This document shows positions 13,201 through 26,600 of a stretch of DNA of 64,000 nucleotides, one piece after another. The notes under the pieces are model-generated. The model was not told the origin of the DNA. It was given only the letters and a program-made list of their open reading frames with translations, and searched no databases. Made by a program: the position numbers and the translations under genes. Position 1 is the stretch's first letter, and each line of letters begins with the position of its first letter. This DNA comes from Anisus vortex (Eukaryota; Mollusca; Gastropoda; Planorbidae): NCBI GenBank assembly GCA_949126835.1, contig OX421497.1, positions 17,238,823 to 17,302,822 of the forward strand. Reading direction: 5' to 3'.

Positions 13201-13475
13201 CCGAGGCGTAACTTGGGGGAACAGTGCCTGGGGCGAAGAGGGGGGTACATTTGGCGCCTATTTTTGTTTTCAATCAATAGTTAAATAACGTACATGGTAA
13301 GAAAGGATGGTGTTTTATTCAATTTATTTCTTTGATTAAATTTTTAGTCAAATGATTTAATTAACTATTTTTTTTACCTAATGGGTATGCTTTATATATA
13401 CATTTTTAAAGTGTCTCATTAGTACCTCTTATAAACACGGCCCATCTACTTCACCCTCCACTGGCTATGCTATTG
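13201..13475. mobile_element. Miniature hAT-like element, 275 bp
   Basis: The ends are degenerate inverted repeats (CCGAGGCGTAACTTGG and, reverse complemented, CAATAGCATAGCCAGTGG). The flanks CCAACACT (13193-13200) and CCAACATG (13476-13483) agree at 6 of 8 positions, consistent with an aged target duplication. Confidence 0.5.
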
Positions 13476-13573
13476 CCAACATGTCCAGAATCAGGTTCTT
13501 TCTATAAATACTTTACTCAGGAGCCCCAGCTACTTCGTTTCCTGCCCTTAGCTTTTTTTTTATTAGACTAGAT

Positions 13574-13743
13574 CAGGGGTCGGCAAAATTAGATAATAGT
13601 TTGCAAAAGTAACATTTCTAAATCATTCAGCGCGCCTACAGCCTTAATGTCATCCTGCTCGTTTTTGGTGGCCTTTCACGTGCCATTTAAAACCATTCCG
13701 CGTGCCAAGTCTGGTACGCATTCCGTATGGTTGCCGATCCCTG
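13574..13743. mobile_element. Miniature hAT of the GGTCGGCAA family, 170 bp
   Basis: The left end CAGGGGTCGGCAAA and the reverse complement of the right end CAGGGATCGGCAA are inverted repeats. The flanks GACTAGAT and TACTAGAG agree at 6 of 8 positions. Internal CAGCGCGCCTACAGCC and CGTGCCATTTAAAACCATT tie it to the 10421-11680 element, of which it looks like a short deletion derivative. Confidence 0.75.
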
Positions 13744-13891
13744 TACTAGAGTGTAGTCCGACCAATACGTTCAATAAGAACAATGGATATTTTATGTTTT
13801 CCAATTTTACCATAGCCGATTTCACGGTTTTGATAGTTTTGCCTTGTCTAAATTACCGTTCCCAAATTACCGTTGCCGAATTGATAGTGAT

Positions 13892-14478
13892 TCGTAGTGA
13901 TAGATAGATGTAGTGATAGACAAATGTAAAAAAAATAGATGTATATATAGACCTGTAGTGATAGATGTATATATAGACATGTAATGATAGATAGATGTAG
14001 TGATAGACATGTAGTGATAGATATGTATAGATAGATGTAGTGATAGAGGTAGTTATAGATAGATGTAGTGATAGAGGTAGTTATAGATAGATGTAGTGAT
14101 AGAGGTAGTTATAGATAGATGTAGTGATAGAGGTAGTTATAGATAGATGTAGTGATAGAGGTAGTTATAGATAGATGTAGTGATAGAGGTAGTTATAGAT
14201 AGATGTAGTGATAGAGGTAGTTATAGATAGATGTAGTGATAGAGGTAGTTATAGATAGATGTAGTGATAGAGGTAGTTATAGATAGATGTAGTGATAGAG
14301 GTAGTTATAGATAGATGTAGTGATAGAGGTAGTTATAGATAGATGTAGTGATAGAGGTAGTTATAGATAGATGTAGTGATAGAGGTAGTTATAGATAGAT
14401 GTAGTGATAGAAATATGTAGAGATAGACAAGTATAGTGATATATAAATGTAGCGATAGATATATACAGAGATAGATAC
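13892..14478. repeat. Minisatellite, same family as 1-4884, with a 28-bp sub-array
   Basis: Begins with AGTGATAGATAGATGTAGTGA-type units shared with the left array. From about 14036 to 14410 a pure 28-bp unit (AGATAGATGTAGTGATAGAG then GTAGTTAT) repeats about 13 times. It ends roughly 30 bp from the 3' border of the last ankyrin exon. Confidence 0.93.
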
Positions 14479-14504
14479 GAAGCTTCCAGAAACCCACAGA
14501 TGGC

Positions 14505-14658
14505 TCATACTTGAAAGCTATCAACAAGTCCGTTGGCTCTTAGGCACAATATGACTATGTCAAGTCTTGAGTTGGCCACAGCGTACCAGAGTGGGGATTT
14601 ATGAGCAGAGTCTAGCAAGTTGACATCGGCACCAGCTGCAATGAGATCCTGGATGCAT
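14505..14658 (-). CDS. Ankyrin gene exon 7 (last identified)
   Basis: Acceptor ATCCATCAG at 14659. Codes for CIQDLIAAGADVNLLDSAHK, SPLWYAVANSRLDIV and ILCLRANGLVDSFQ. It either stops at the TGA at 14507-14505 or splices at CAA|GTATGA (14511). It lies 15.6 kb from exon 6, across the satellite. Confidence 0.85.
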
Positions 14659-17600
14659 CTGATGGATAATTAATAGTGAAATAGGTTGGTACTAATAACT
14701 AAAAGATAGCTATGTCTAATCACATATATGTATACTATATAAAGAATATAAAGTAACAGTTTCTTTTAAGAAACCTATCTAATATAGTGAATAAGGTCTG
14801 GTCATTTGCAAATATTTGCAGCCAAAACTAGGGATGTTAAACGAAAACCGGAATACCGGATTCCGGTTTTGAATCTGAAAACCGGTTTTGATTTTTAAAA
14901 CCGGATTTCGGTTTGTTGGTTGGAAGGTAATCATTACTTCAAGTAGCAAACCCTTTTTTTTATTTATTGGTTCTGATGAAAATGTTGGATTCACGCAAAA
15001 CAATTATTGAAATGCCTTGCTAATACTATTTAGTCTTAGATATTGTGTTTCTTTTTTTTTCTCCAAATACCAACTATGGCTTGCGATAAAAACAACATCA
15101 AACCAAATGTCGGCTCATCGTTTAGATGTGCGCTACTGTTTGATGTGCCTCAAGTGCGGCAGGGATTGCCCCTCCTGGGTTGGCCTACACAGCCATTCTC
15201 GGCGGTGCAGTTGGATACCTCATCCATGAAGCCACACCATCGTCACTCGAGACGGACGGATACCGACGACAACTCTTTGATGTACGCAATGGAGAGAGCA
15301 AACTAGTTTTGTCCTGTGACCCTGAACAATTCGGCTAGACACCGCGTCTGTGCTTTATTAGTAACGGCAACATTAAATACACATTCTTTTGACTTTTGAT
15401 TGGCGCTACGTGATCCTATTCAATACATTATTTTACAAGTCTAAGTCCACGGTGCACAAATTATCACTATTGAAAGCTATTATCGGTTGTAATCAATTAG
15501 CCCATATTTTTTTTTATTTCTAAAGAATGTTCTGGTAAAGTGTACAAAATCATAATGTATTCACACAAATCAACCTCTTAAATGCTATGCAAACACTTAT
15601 TAAGTTTGAAATATTTTTCAAATACACCTACAAAGCTACGCTCATTTATCTTTTCCGGCCTGTGACTTGTGACATTGCGGGGGGGGGGGGGGGGGGGAGG
15701 GGGATAATCGAAATCCGGTTTTAAAACGGTTTTATAGAAACGAAAACCGGTTTTGAAAACAAATCGGTTTTAACATCCCTAGCCAAAACCATATCAAGCC
15801 AATGTTCTAATAAACGTACTTGTTGTATCCCATTATATGTTGAGAATAGTATTTGCTCAAATTGTTTTACCTAAGAAAAACATGTCAATATTTGTACCTA
15901 TGAGATTATTGATATTAAATATACCATAACATGATTTCTTCTTGGTATGAAACCAGGATCATGTTTGGGTCCATACTCAAGACGGAAAGGTGTCGCTGAA
16001 TCTACCTATTTCTGTCTGAATTAGGTGAAAAGCTAAAAAGGCTTGGCGTTGTGCTGGCCACACAATCCCCCTGTATGCAGTGGCCATGGAAATATGTGAA
16101 CACTGCTTCACGTGTCCCATGGATAAACCTGATCCCAAAAATATACTATAATTATTGATGGGAAGTTGGTAATGACAAACACTTTACAACAAGCCAAAAA
16201 AAAAAAATGGCACAAAGCTCATTTATAAATATTTGATATTGTATTGCTAATACTTGATTGTTTAATTTAAAATATTTGATATTGTGTTGCTAATACTTGA
16301 TTGTTTAATTTAAAATATTTGATATTGTGTTGCTAATACTTGATTGTTTAATTTAAAATATTTGATATTGTGTTGCTAATACTTGATTGTTTAATTTAAA
16401 ATATTTGATATTGTGTTGCTAATACTTGATTGTTTAATTTAAAATATTTGATATTGTGTTGCTAATACTTGATTGTTTAATTTAAAATATTTGATATTGT
16501 GTTGCTAATACTTGATTGTTTAATTTAAAATATTTGATATTGTGTTGCTAATACTTGATTGTTTAATTTAAAATATTTGATATTGTGTTGCTAATACTTG
16601 ATTGTTTAATTTAAAATATTTGATATTGTGTTGCTAATACTTGATTGTTTAATTTAAAATATTTGATATTGTGTTGCTAATACTTGATTGTTTAATTTAA
16701 AATATTTGATATTGTGTTGCTAATACTTAATTGTTTAATTTAAAATATTTGATATTGTGTTGCTAATACTTGATTGTTTAATTGAAAATATTTGATATTG
16801 TGTTGCTAATACTTGATTGTTTAATTTAAAATATTTGATATTGTGTTGCTAATACTTGATTGTTTAATTTAAAATATTTGATATTGTGTTGCTAATACTT
16901 GATTGTTTAATTTAAAATATTTGATATTGTGTTGCTAATACTTGATTGTTTAATTTAAAATATTTGATATTGTGTTGCTAATACTTGATTGTTTAATTTA
17001 AAATATTTGATATTGTGTTGCTAATACTTGATTGTTTAATTTAAAATATTTGATATTGTGTTGCCAATACTTGATAGTTTAATTTAAAATATTTGATATT
17101 GTATTGCTAATACTTGATTGTTTAATTTAAAATATTTGATATTGTGTTGCTAATACTTGATTGTTTAATTTAAAATATTTGATATTGTGTTGCTAATACT
17201 TGATTGTTTAATTTAAAATATTTGATATTGTGTTGCTAATACTTGATTGTTTAAAATTTAAAATATTTGATATTGTGTTGCTAATACTTGATTGTTTAAA
17301 ATTTAAAATATTTTATATTGTGTTGCTAATACTTGATTGTTTAAAATTTAAAATATTTGATATTGTGTTGCTAATACTTGATTGTTTAAAATTTAAAATA
17401 TTTGATATTGTGTTGCTAATACTTGATTGTTTAAAATTTAAAATATTTGATATTGTGTTGCTAATACTTGATTGTTTAAAATTTAAAATATTTGATATTG
17501 TGTTGCTAATACTTGATTGTTTAAAATTTAAAATATTTGATATTGTGTTGCTAATACTTGATTGTTTAAAATTTAAAATATTTGATATTGTGTTGCTAAT

Positions 17601-20600
17601 ACTTGATTGTTTAAAATTTAAAATATTTGATATTGTGTTGCTAATACTTGATTGTTTAATTTGAAATATATGATATTGTGTTGCTAATACTTGATTGTTA
17701 AAAATTTAAAATATTTGATATTGTGTTGCTAATACTTGATTGTTTAAAATTTAAAATATTTGATATTGTGTTGCTAATACTTGATTGTTTAATTTAAAAT
17801 ATTTGATATTGTGTTGCTAATACTTGATTGTTTAATTTAAAATATTTGATATTGTGTTGCTAATACTTGATTGTTTAATTTAAAATATTTGATATTGTGT
17901 TGCTAATACTTGATTGTTTAATTTAAAATATTTGATATTGTGTTGCTAATACTTGATTGTTTAAAATTTAAAATATTTGATATTGTGTTGCTAATACTTG
18001 ATTGTTTAAAATTTAAAATATTTGATATTGTGTTGCTAATACTTGATTGTTTAATTTAAAATATTTGATATTGTGTTGCTAATACTTGATTGTTTAATTT
18101 AAAATATTTGATATTGTGTTGCTAATACTTGATTGTTTAATTTAAAATATTTGATATTGTGTTGCTAATACTTGATTGTTTAATTTAAAATATTTGATAT
18201 TGTGTTGCTAATACTTGATTGTTTAATTTAAAATATTTGATATTGTGTTGCTAATACTTGATTGTTTAATTTAAAATATTTGATATTGTGTTGCTAATAC
18301 TTGATTGTTTAATTTAAAATATTTGATATTGTGTTGCTAATACTTGATTGTTTAATTTAAAATATTTGATATTGTGTTGCTAATACTTGATTGTTTAATT
18401 TAAAATATTTGATATTGTGTTGCTAATACTTGATTGTTTAATTTAAAATATTTGATATTGTGTTGCTAATACTTGATTGTTTAATTTAAAATATTTGATA
18501 TTGTGTTGCTAATACTTGATTGTTTAATTTAAAATATTTGATATTGTGTTGCTAATACTTGATTGTTTAATTTAAAATATTTGATATTGTGTTGCTAATA
18601 CTTGATTGTTTAATTTAAAATATTTGATATTGTGTTGCTAATACTTGATTGTTTAATTTAAAATATTTGATATTGTGTTGCTAATACTTGATTGTTTAAT
18701 TTAAAATATTTGATATTGTGTTGCTAATACTTGATTGTTTAATTTAAAATATTTGATATTGTGTTGCTAATACTTGATTGTTTAATTTAAAATATTTGAT
18801 ATTGTGTTGCTAATACTTGATTGTTTAATTTAAAATATTTGATATTGTGTTGCTAATACTTGATTGTTTAATTTAAAATATTTGATATTGTGTTGCTAAT
18901 ACTTAATTGTTTAATTTAAAATATTTGATATTGTGTTGCTAATACTTGATTGTTTAATTTAAAATATTTGATATTGTGTTGCTAATACTTAATTGTTTAA
19001 TTTAAAATATTTGATATTGTGTTGCTAATACTTGATTGTTTAATTTAAAATATTTGATATTGTGTTGCTAATACTTGATTGTTTAATTTAAAATATTTGA
19101 TATTGTGTTGCTAATACTTGATTGTTTAATTTAAAATATTTGATATTGTGTTGCTAATACTTGATTGTTTAATTTAAAATATTTGATATTGTGTTGCTAA
19201 TACTTGATTGTTTAATTTAAAATATTTGATATTGTGTTGCTAATACTTGATTGTTTAATTTAAAATATTTGATATTGTGTTGCTAATACTTGATTGTTTA
19301 ATTTAAAATATTTGATATTGTGTTGCCAATACTTGATAGTTTAATTTAAAATATTTGATATTGTATTGCTAATACTTGATTGTTTAATTTAAAATATTTG
19401 ATATTGTGTTGCTAATACTTGATTGTTTAATTTAAAATATTTGATATTGTATTGCTAATACTTGATTGTTTAATTTAAAATATTTGATATTGTGTTGCTA
19501 ATACTTGATTGTTTAAAATTTAAAATATTTGATATTGTGTTGCTAATACTTGATTGTTTAAAATTTAAAATATTTTATATTGTGTTGCTAATACTTGATT
19601 GTTTAAAATTTAAAATATTTGATATTGTGTTGCTAATACTTGATTGTTTAAAATTTAAAATATTTGATATTGTGTTGCTAATACTTGATTGTTTAAAATT
19701 TAAAATATTTGATATTGTGTTGCTAATACTTGATTGTTTAAAATTTAAAATATTTGATATTGTGTTGCTAATACTTGATTGTTTAAAATTTAAAATATTT
19801 GATATTGTGTTGCTAATACTTGATTGTTTAAAATTTAAAATATTTGATATTGTGTTGCTAATACTTGATTGTTTAATTTGAAATATATGATATTGTGTTG
19901 CTAATACTTGATTGTTAAAAATTTAAAATATTTGATATTGTGTTGCTAATACTTGATTGTTTAAAATTAAAAATATTTGATATTGTGTTGCTAATACTTG
20001 ATTGTTTAATTTAAAATATTTGATATTGTGTTGCTAATACTTGATTGTTTAATTTAAAATATTTGATATTGTGTTGCTAATACTTGATTGTTTAATTTAA
20101 AATATTTGATATTGTGTTGCTAATACTTGATTGTTTAATTTAAAATATTTGATATTGTGTTGCTAATACTTGATTGTTAAATTTAAAATATTTGATATTG
20201 TGTTGCTAATACTTGATTGTTTAATTTAAAATATTTGATATTGTGTTGCTAATACTTGATTGTTTAATTTAAAATATTTGATATTGTGTTGCTAATACTT
20301 GATTGTTTAATTTAAAATATTTGATATTGTGTTGCTAATACTTGATTGTTTAATTTAAAATATTTGATATTGTATGGCTAATACTTGATTGTTTAATTTA
20401 AAATATTTGATATTGTGTTGCTAATACTTGATTGTTTAATTTAAAATATTTGATATTGTGTTGCTAATACTTGATTGTTTAATTGAAAATATTTGATATT
20501 GTGTTGCTAATACTTAATTGTTTAATTTAAAATATTTAATATTGTGTTGCTAATACTAGATTGTTTAATTTAAAATATTTGATATTGTGTTGCTAATACT

Positions 20601-23600
20601 TGATTGTTTAATTTAAAATATTTGATATTGTGTTGCTAATACTTGATTGTTTAATTTAAAATATTTGATATTGTGTTGCTAATACTTGATTGTTTAATTT
20701 AAAATATTTGATATTGTGTTGCTAATACTTGATTGTTTAATTTAAAATATTTGATATTGTGTTGCTAATACTTGATTGTTTAATTTAAAATATTTGATAT
20801 TGTGTTGCTAATACTTGATTGTTTAATTTAAAATATTTGATATTGTATTGCTAATACTTGATTGTTTAATTTAAAATATTTGATATTGTGTTGCTAATAC
20901 TTGATTGTTTAATTTAAAATATTTGATATTGTATTGCTAATACTTGATTGTTTAATTTGAAATATTTGATATTGTGTTGCTAATACTTGATTGTTTAAAA
21001 TTTAAAATATTTGATATTGTGTTGCTAATACTTGATTGTTTAAAATTTAAAATATTTGATATTGTGTTGCTAATACTTGATTGTTTAAAATTTAAAATAT
21101 TTGATATTGTGTTGCTAATACTTGATTGTTTAAAATTTAAAATATTTGATATTGTGTTGCTAATACTTGATTGTTTAAAATTTAAAATATTTGATATTGT
21201 GTTGCTAATACTTGATTGTTTAAAATTTAAAATATTTGATATTGTGTTGCTAATACTTGATTGTTTAAAATTTAAAATATTTGATATTGTGTTGCTAATA
21301 CTTGATTGTTTAAAATTTAAAATATTTGATATTGTGTTGCTAATACTTGATTGTTTAATTTAAAATATTTGATATTGTGTTGCTAATACTTGATTGTTTA
21401 AAATTTAAAATATTTGATATTGTGTTGCTAATACTTGATTGTTTAAAATTTAAAATATTTGATATTGTGTTGCTAATACTTGATTGTTTAATTTAAAATA
21501 TTTGATATTGTGTTGCTAATACTTGATTGTTTAATTTAAAATATTTGATATTGTGTTGCTAATACTTGATTGTTTAATTTAAAATATTTGATATTGTGTT
21601 GCTAATACTTGATTGTTTAATTTAAAATATTTGATATTGTGTTGCTAATACTTGATTGTTTAATTGAAAATATTTGATATTGTGTTGCTAATACTTGATT
21701 GTTTAATTTAAAATATTTGATATTGTGTTGCTAATACTTGATTGTTTAATTTAAAATATTTGATATTGTGTTGCTAATACTTGATTGTTTAATTTAAAAT
21801 ATTTGATATTGTGTTGCTAATACTTGATTGTTTAATTTAAAATATTTGATATTGTGTTGCTAATACTTGATTGTTTAATTTAAAATATTTGATATTGTGT
21901 TGCTAATACTTGATTGTTTAATTTAAAATATTTAATATTGTGTTGCTAATACTTGATTGTTTAATTTAAAATATTTGATATTGTGTTGCTTATACTTGAT
22001 TGTTTAATTTAAAATATTTGATATTGTGTTGCTAATACTCGATTGTTTAATTTAAAATATTTGATATTGTGTTGCTAATACTTGATTGTTTAATTTAAAA
22101 TATTTGATATTGTGTTGCTAATACTTGATTGTTTAATTTAAAATATTTGATATTGTATTGCTAATACTTGATTGTTTAATTTAAAATATTTGATATTGTG
22201 TTGCTAATACTTGATTGTTTAATTTAAAATATTTGATATTGTATTGCTAATACTTGATTGTTTAATTTAAAATATTTGATATTGTGTTGCTAATACTTGA
22301 TTGTTTAATTTAAAATATTTGATATTGTGTTGCTAATACTTGATTGTTTAATTTAAAATATTTGATATTGTGTTGCTAATACTTGATTGTTTAATTTAAA
22401 ATATTTGATATTGTATTGCTAATACTTGATTGTTTAAAATTTAAAATATTTGATATTGTGTTGCTAATACTTGATTGTTTAAAATTTAAAATATTTGATA
22501 TTGTGTTGCTAATACTTGATTGTTTAATTTAAAATATTTGATATTGTGTTGCTAATACTTGATTGTTTAATTTAAAATATTTGATATTGTGTTGCTAATA
22601 CTTGATTGTTTAATTTAAAATATTTGATATTGTGTTGCTAATACTTGATTGTTTAATTTAAAATATTTGATATTGTGTTGCTAATACTTGATTGTTTAAT
22701 TTAAAATATTTGATATTGTGTTGCTAATACTTGATTGTTTAATTTAAAATATTTGATATTGTGTTGCTAATACTTGATTGTTTAATTTAAAATATTTGAT
22801 ATTGTGTTGCTAATACTTGATTGTTTAATTTAAAATATTTGATATTGTGTTGCTAATACTTGATTGTTTAATTTAAAATATTTGATATTGTGTTGCTAAT
22901 ACTTGATTGTTTAATTTAAAATATTTGATATTGTGTTGCTAATACTTGATTGTTTAATTTAAAATATTTAATATTGTGTTGCTAATACTTGATTGTTTAA
23001 TTTAAAATATTTGATATTGTGTTGCTTATACTTGATTGTTTAATTTAAAATATTTGATATTGTGTTGCTAATACTCGATTGTTTAATTTAAAATATTTGA
23101 TATTGTGTTGCTAATACTTGATTGTTTAATTTAAAATATTTGATATTGTATTGCTAATACTTGATTGTTTAATTTAAAATATTTGATATTATGTTGCTAA
23201 TACTTGATTGTTTAATTTAAAATATTTGATATTGTGTTGCTAATACTTGATTGTTTAATTTAAAATATTTGATATTGTGTTGCTAATACTTGATTGTTTA
23301 ATTTAAAATATTTAATATTGTATTGCTAATACTTAATTGTTTAATTTAAAATATTTGATATTGTGTTGCTAATACTTATTGTTTAATTTAAAATATTTGA
23401 TATTGTATTGCTAATACTTGATTGTTTAATTTAAAATATTTGATATTGTATTGCTAATACTTGATTGTTTAATTTAAAATATTTGATATTGTGTTGCTAA
23501 TACTTGATTGTTTAATTTAAAATATTTGATATTGTGTTGCTAATACTTGATTGTTTAATTTAAAATATTTGATATTGTATTGCTAATACTTGATTGTTTA

Positions 23601-26600
23601 ATTTAAAATATTTGATATTGTGTTGCTAATACTTGATTGTTTAAAATTTAAAATATTTGATATTGTATTGCTAATACTTGATTGTTTAATTTAAAATATT
23701 TGATATTGTATTGCTAATACTTGATTGTTTAATTTAAAATATTTGATATTGTATTGCTAATACTTGATTGTTTAATTTAAAATATTTGATATTGTATTGC
23801 TAATACTTGATTGTTTAAAATTTAAAATATTTGATATTGTATTGCTAATACTTGATTGTTTAATTTAAAATATTTGATATTGTGTTGCTAATACTTGATT
23901 GTTTAATTTAAAATATTTGATATTGTGTTGCTAATACTTGATTGTTTAAAATTTAAAATATTTGATATTGTGTTGCTAATACTTGAATGTTTAAAATTTA
24001 AAATATTTGATATTGTATTGCTAATACTTGATTGTTTAAAATTTAAAATATTTGATATTGTATTGCTAATACTTGATTGTTTAAAATTTAAAATATTTGA
24101 TATTGTATTGCTAATACTTGATTGTTTAATTTAAAATATTTGATATTGTATTGCTAATACTTGATTGTTTAATTTAAAATATTTGATATTGTATTGCTAA
24201 TACTTGATTGTTTAATTTAAAATATTTGATATTGTATTGCTAATACTTGATTGTTTAATTTAAAATATTTGATATTGTATTGCTAATACTTGATTGTTTA
24301 ATTTAAAATATTTGATATTGTATTGCTAATACTTGATTGTTTAATTTACAATATTTGATATTGTATTGCTAATACTTGATTGTTCAATTTACAATATTAG
24401 ATATTGTATTGCTAATACTTGATTGTTAAATTTAAAATATTTGATATTGTATTGCTAATACTTGATTGTTTAATTTAAAATATTTGATATTGTGTTGCTA
24501 ATACTTGATTGTTTAATTTAAAATATTTGATATTGTGTTGCTAATACTTGATTGTTTAATTTAAAATATTTAATATTGTATTGCTAATACTTGATTGTTT
24601 AATTTAAAATATTTGATATTGTATGGCTAATACTTGATTGTTTAATTTAAAATATTTGATATTGTGTTGCTAATACTTGATTGTTTAATTTAAAATATTT
24701 GATATTGTGTTGCTAATACTTGATTGTTTAATTGAAAATATTTGATATTGTGTTGCTAATACTTAATTGTTTAATTTAAAATATTTAATATTGTGTTGCT
24801 AATACTAGATTGTTTAATTTAAAATATTTGATATTGTGTTGCTAATACTTGATTGTTTAATTTAAAATATTTGATATTGTGTTGCTAATACTTGATTGTT
24901 TAATTTAAAATATTTGATATTGTGTTGCTAATACTTGATTGTTTAATTTAAAATATTTGATATTGTGTTGCTAATACTTGATTGTTTAATTTAAAATATT
25001 TGATATTGTGTTGCTAATACTTGATTGTTTAATTTAAAATATTTGATATTGTGTTGCTAATACTTGATTGTTTAATTTAAAATATTTGATATTGTATTGC
25101 TAATACTTGATTGTTTAATTTAAAATATTTGATATTGTGTTGCTAATACTTGATTGTTTAATTTAAAATATTTGATATTGTATTGCTAATACTTGATTGT
25201 TTAATTTGAAATATTTGATATTGTGTTGCTAATACTTGATTGTTTAAAATTTAAAATATTTGATATTGTGTTGCTAATACTTGATTGTTTAAAATTTAAA
25301 ATATTTGATATTGTGTTGCTAATACTTGATTGTTTAAAATTTAAAATATTTGATATTGTGTTGCTAATACTTGATTGTTTAAAATTTAAAATATTTGATA
25401 TTGTGTTGCTAATACTTGATTGTTTAAAATTTAAAATATTTGATATTGTGTTGCTAATACTTGATTGTTTAAAATTTAAAATATTTGATATTGTGTTGCT
25501 AATACTTGATTGTTTAAAATTTAAAATATTTGATATTGTGTTGCTAATACTTGATTGTTTAAAATTTAAAATATTTGATATTGTGTTGCTAATACTTGAT
25601 TGTTTAATTTAAAATATTTGATATTGTGTTGCTAATACTTGATTGTTTAAAATTTAAAATATTTGATATTGTGTTGCTAATACTTGATTGTTTAAAATTT
25701 AAAATATTTGATATTGTGTTGCTAATACTTGATTGTTTAATTTAAAATATTTGATATTGTGTTGCTAATACTTGATTGTTTAATTTAAAATATTTGATAT
25801 TGTGTTGCTATCACTTGATTGTTTAATTTAAAATATTTGATATTGTGTTGCTAATACTTGATTGTTTAATTTAAAATATTTGATATTGTGTTGCTAATAC
25901 TTGATTGTTTAATTTAAAATATTTGATATTGTGTTGCTAATACTTGATTGTTTAATTTAAAATATTTGATATTGTGTTGCTAATACTTGATTGTTTAATT
26001 TAAAATATTTGATATTGTGTTGCTAATACTTGATTGTTTAATTTAAAATATTTGATATTGTGTTGCTAATACTTGATTGTTTAAAATTTAAAATATTTGA
26101 TATTGTGTTGCTAATACTTGATTGTTTAATTTAAAATATTTGATATTGTGTTGCTAATACTTGATTGTTTAATTTAAAATATTTAATATTGTGTTGCTAA
26201 TACTTGATTGTTTAATTTAAAATATTTGATATTGTGTTGCTTATACTTGATTGTTTAATTTAAAATATTTGATATTGTGTTGCTAATACTCGATTGTTTA
26301 ATTTAAAATATTTGATATTGTGTTGCTAATACTTGATTGTTTAATTTAAAATATTTGATATTGTGTTGCTAATACTTGATTGTTTAATTTAAAATATTTG
26401 ATATGGTGTTGCTAATACTTGATTGTTTAATTTAAAATATTCTATATTGTGTTGCTAATACTTGATTGTTTAATTTAAAATATTTGATATTGTGTTGCTA
26501 ATACTTGATTGTTTAATTTAAAATATTTGATATTGTATTGCTAATACTTGATTGTTTAATTTAAAATATTTGATATTGTGTTGCTAATACTTGATTGTTT

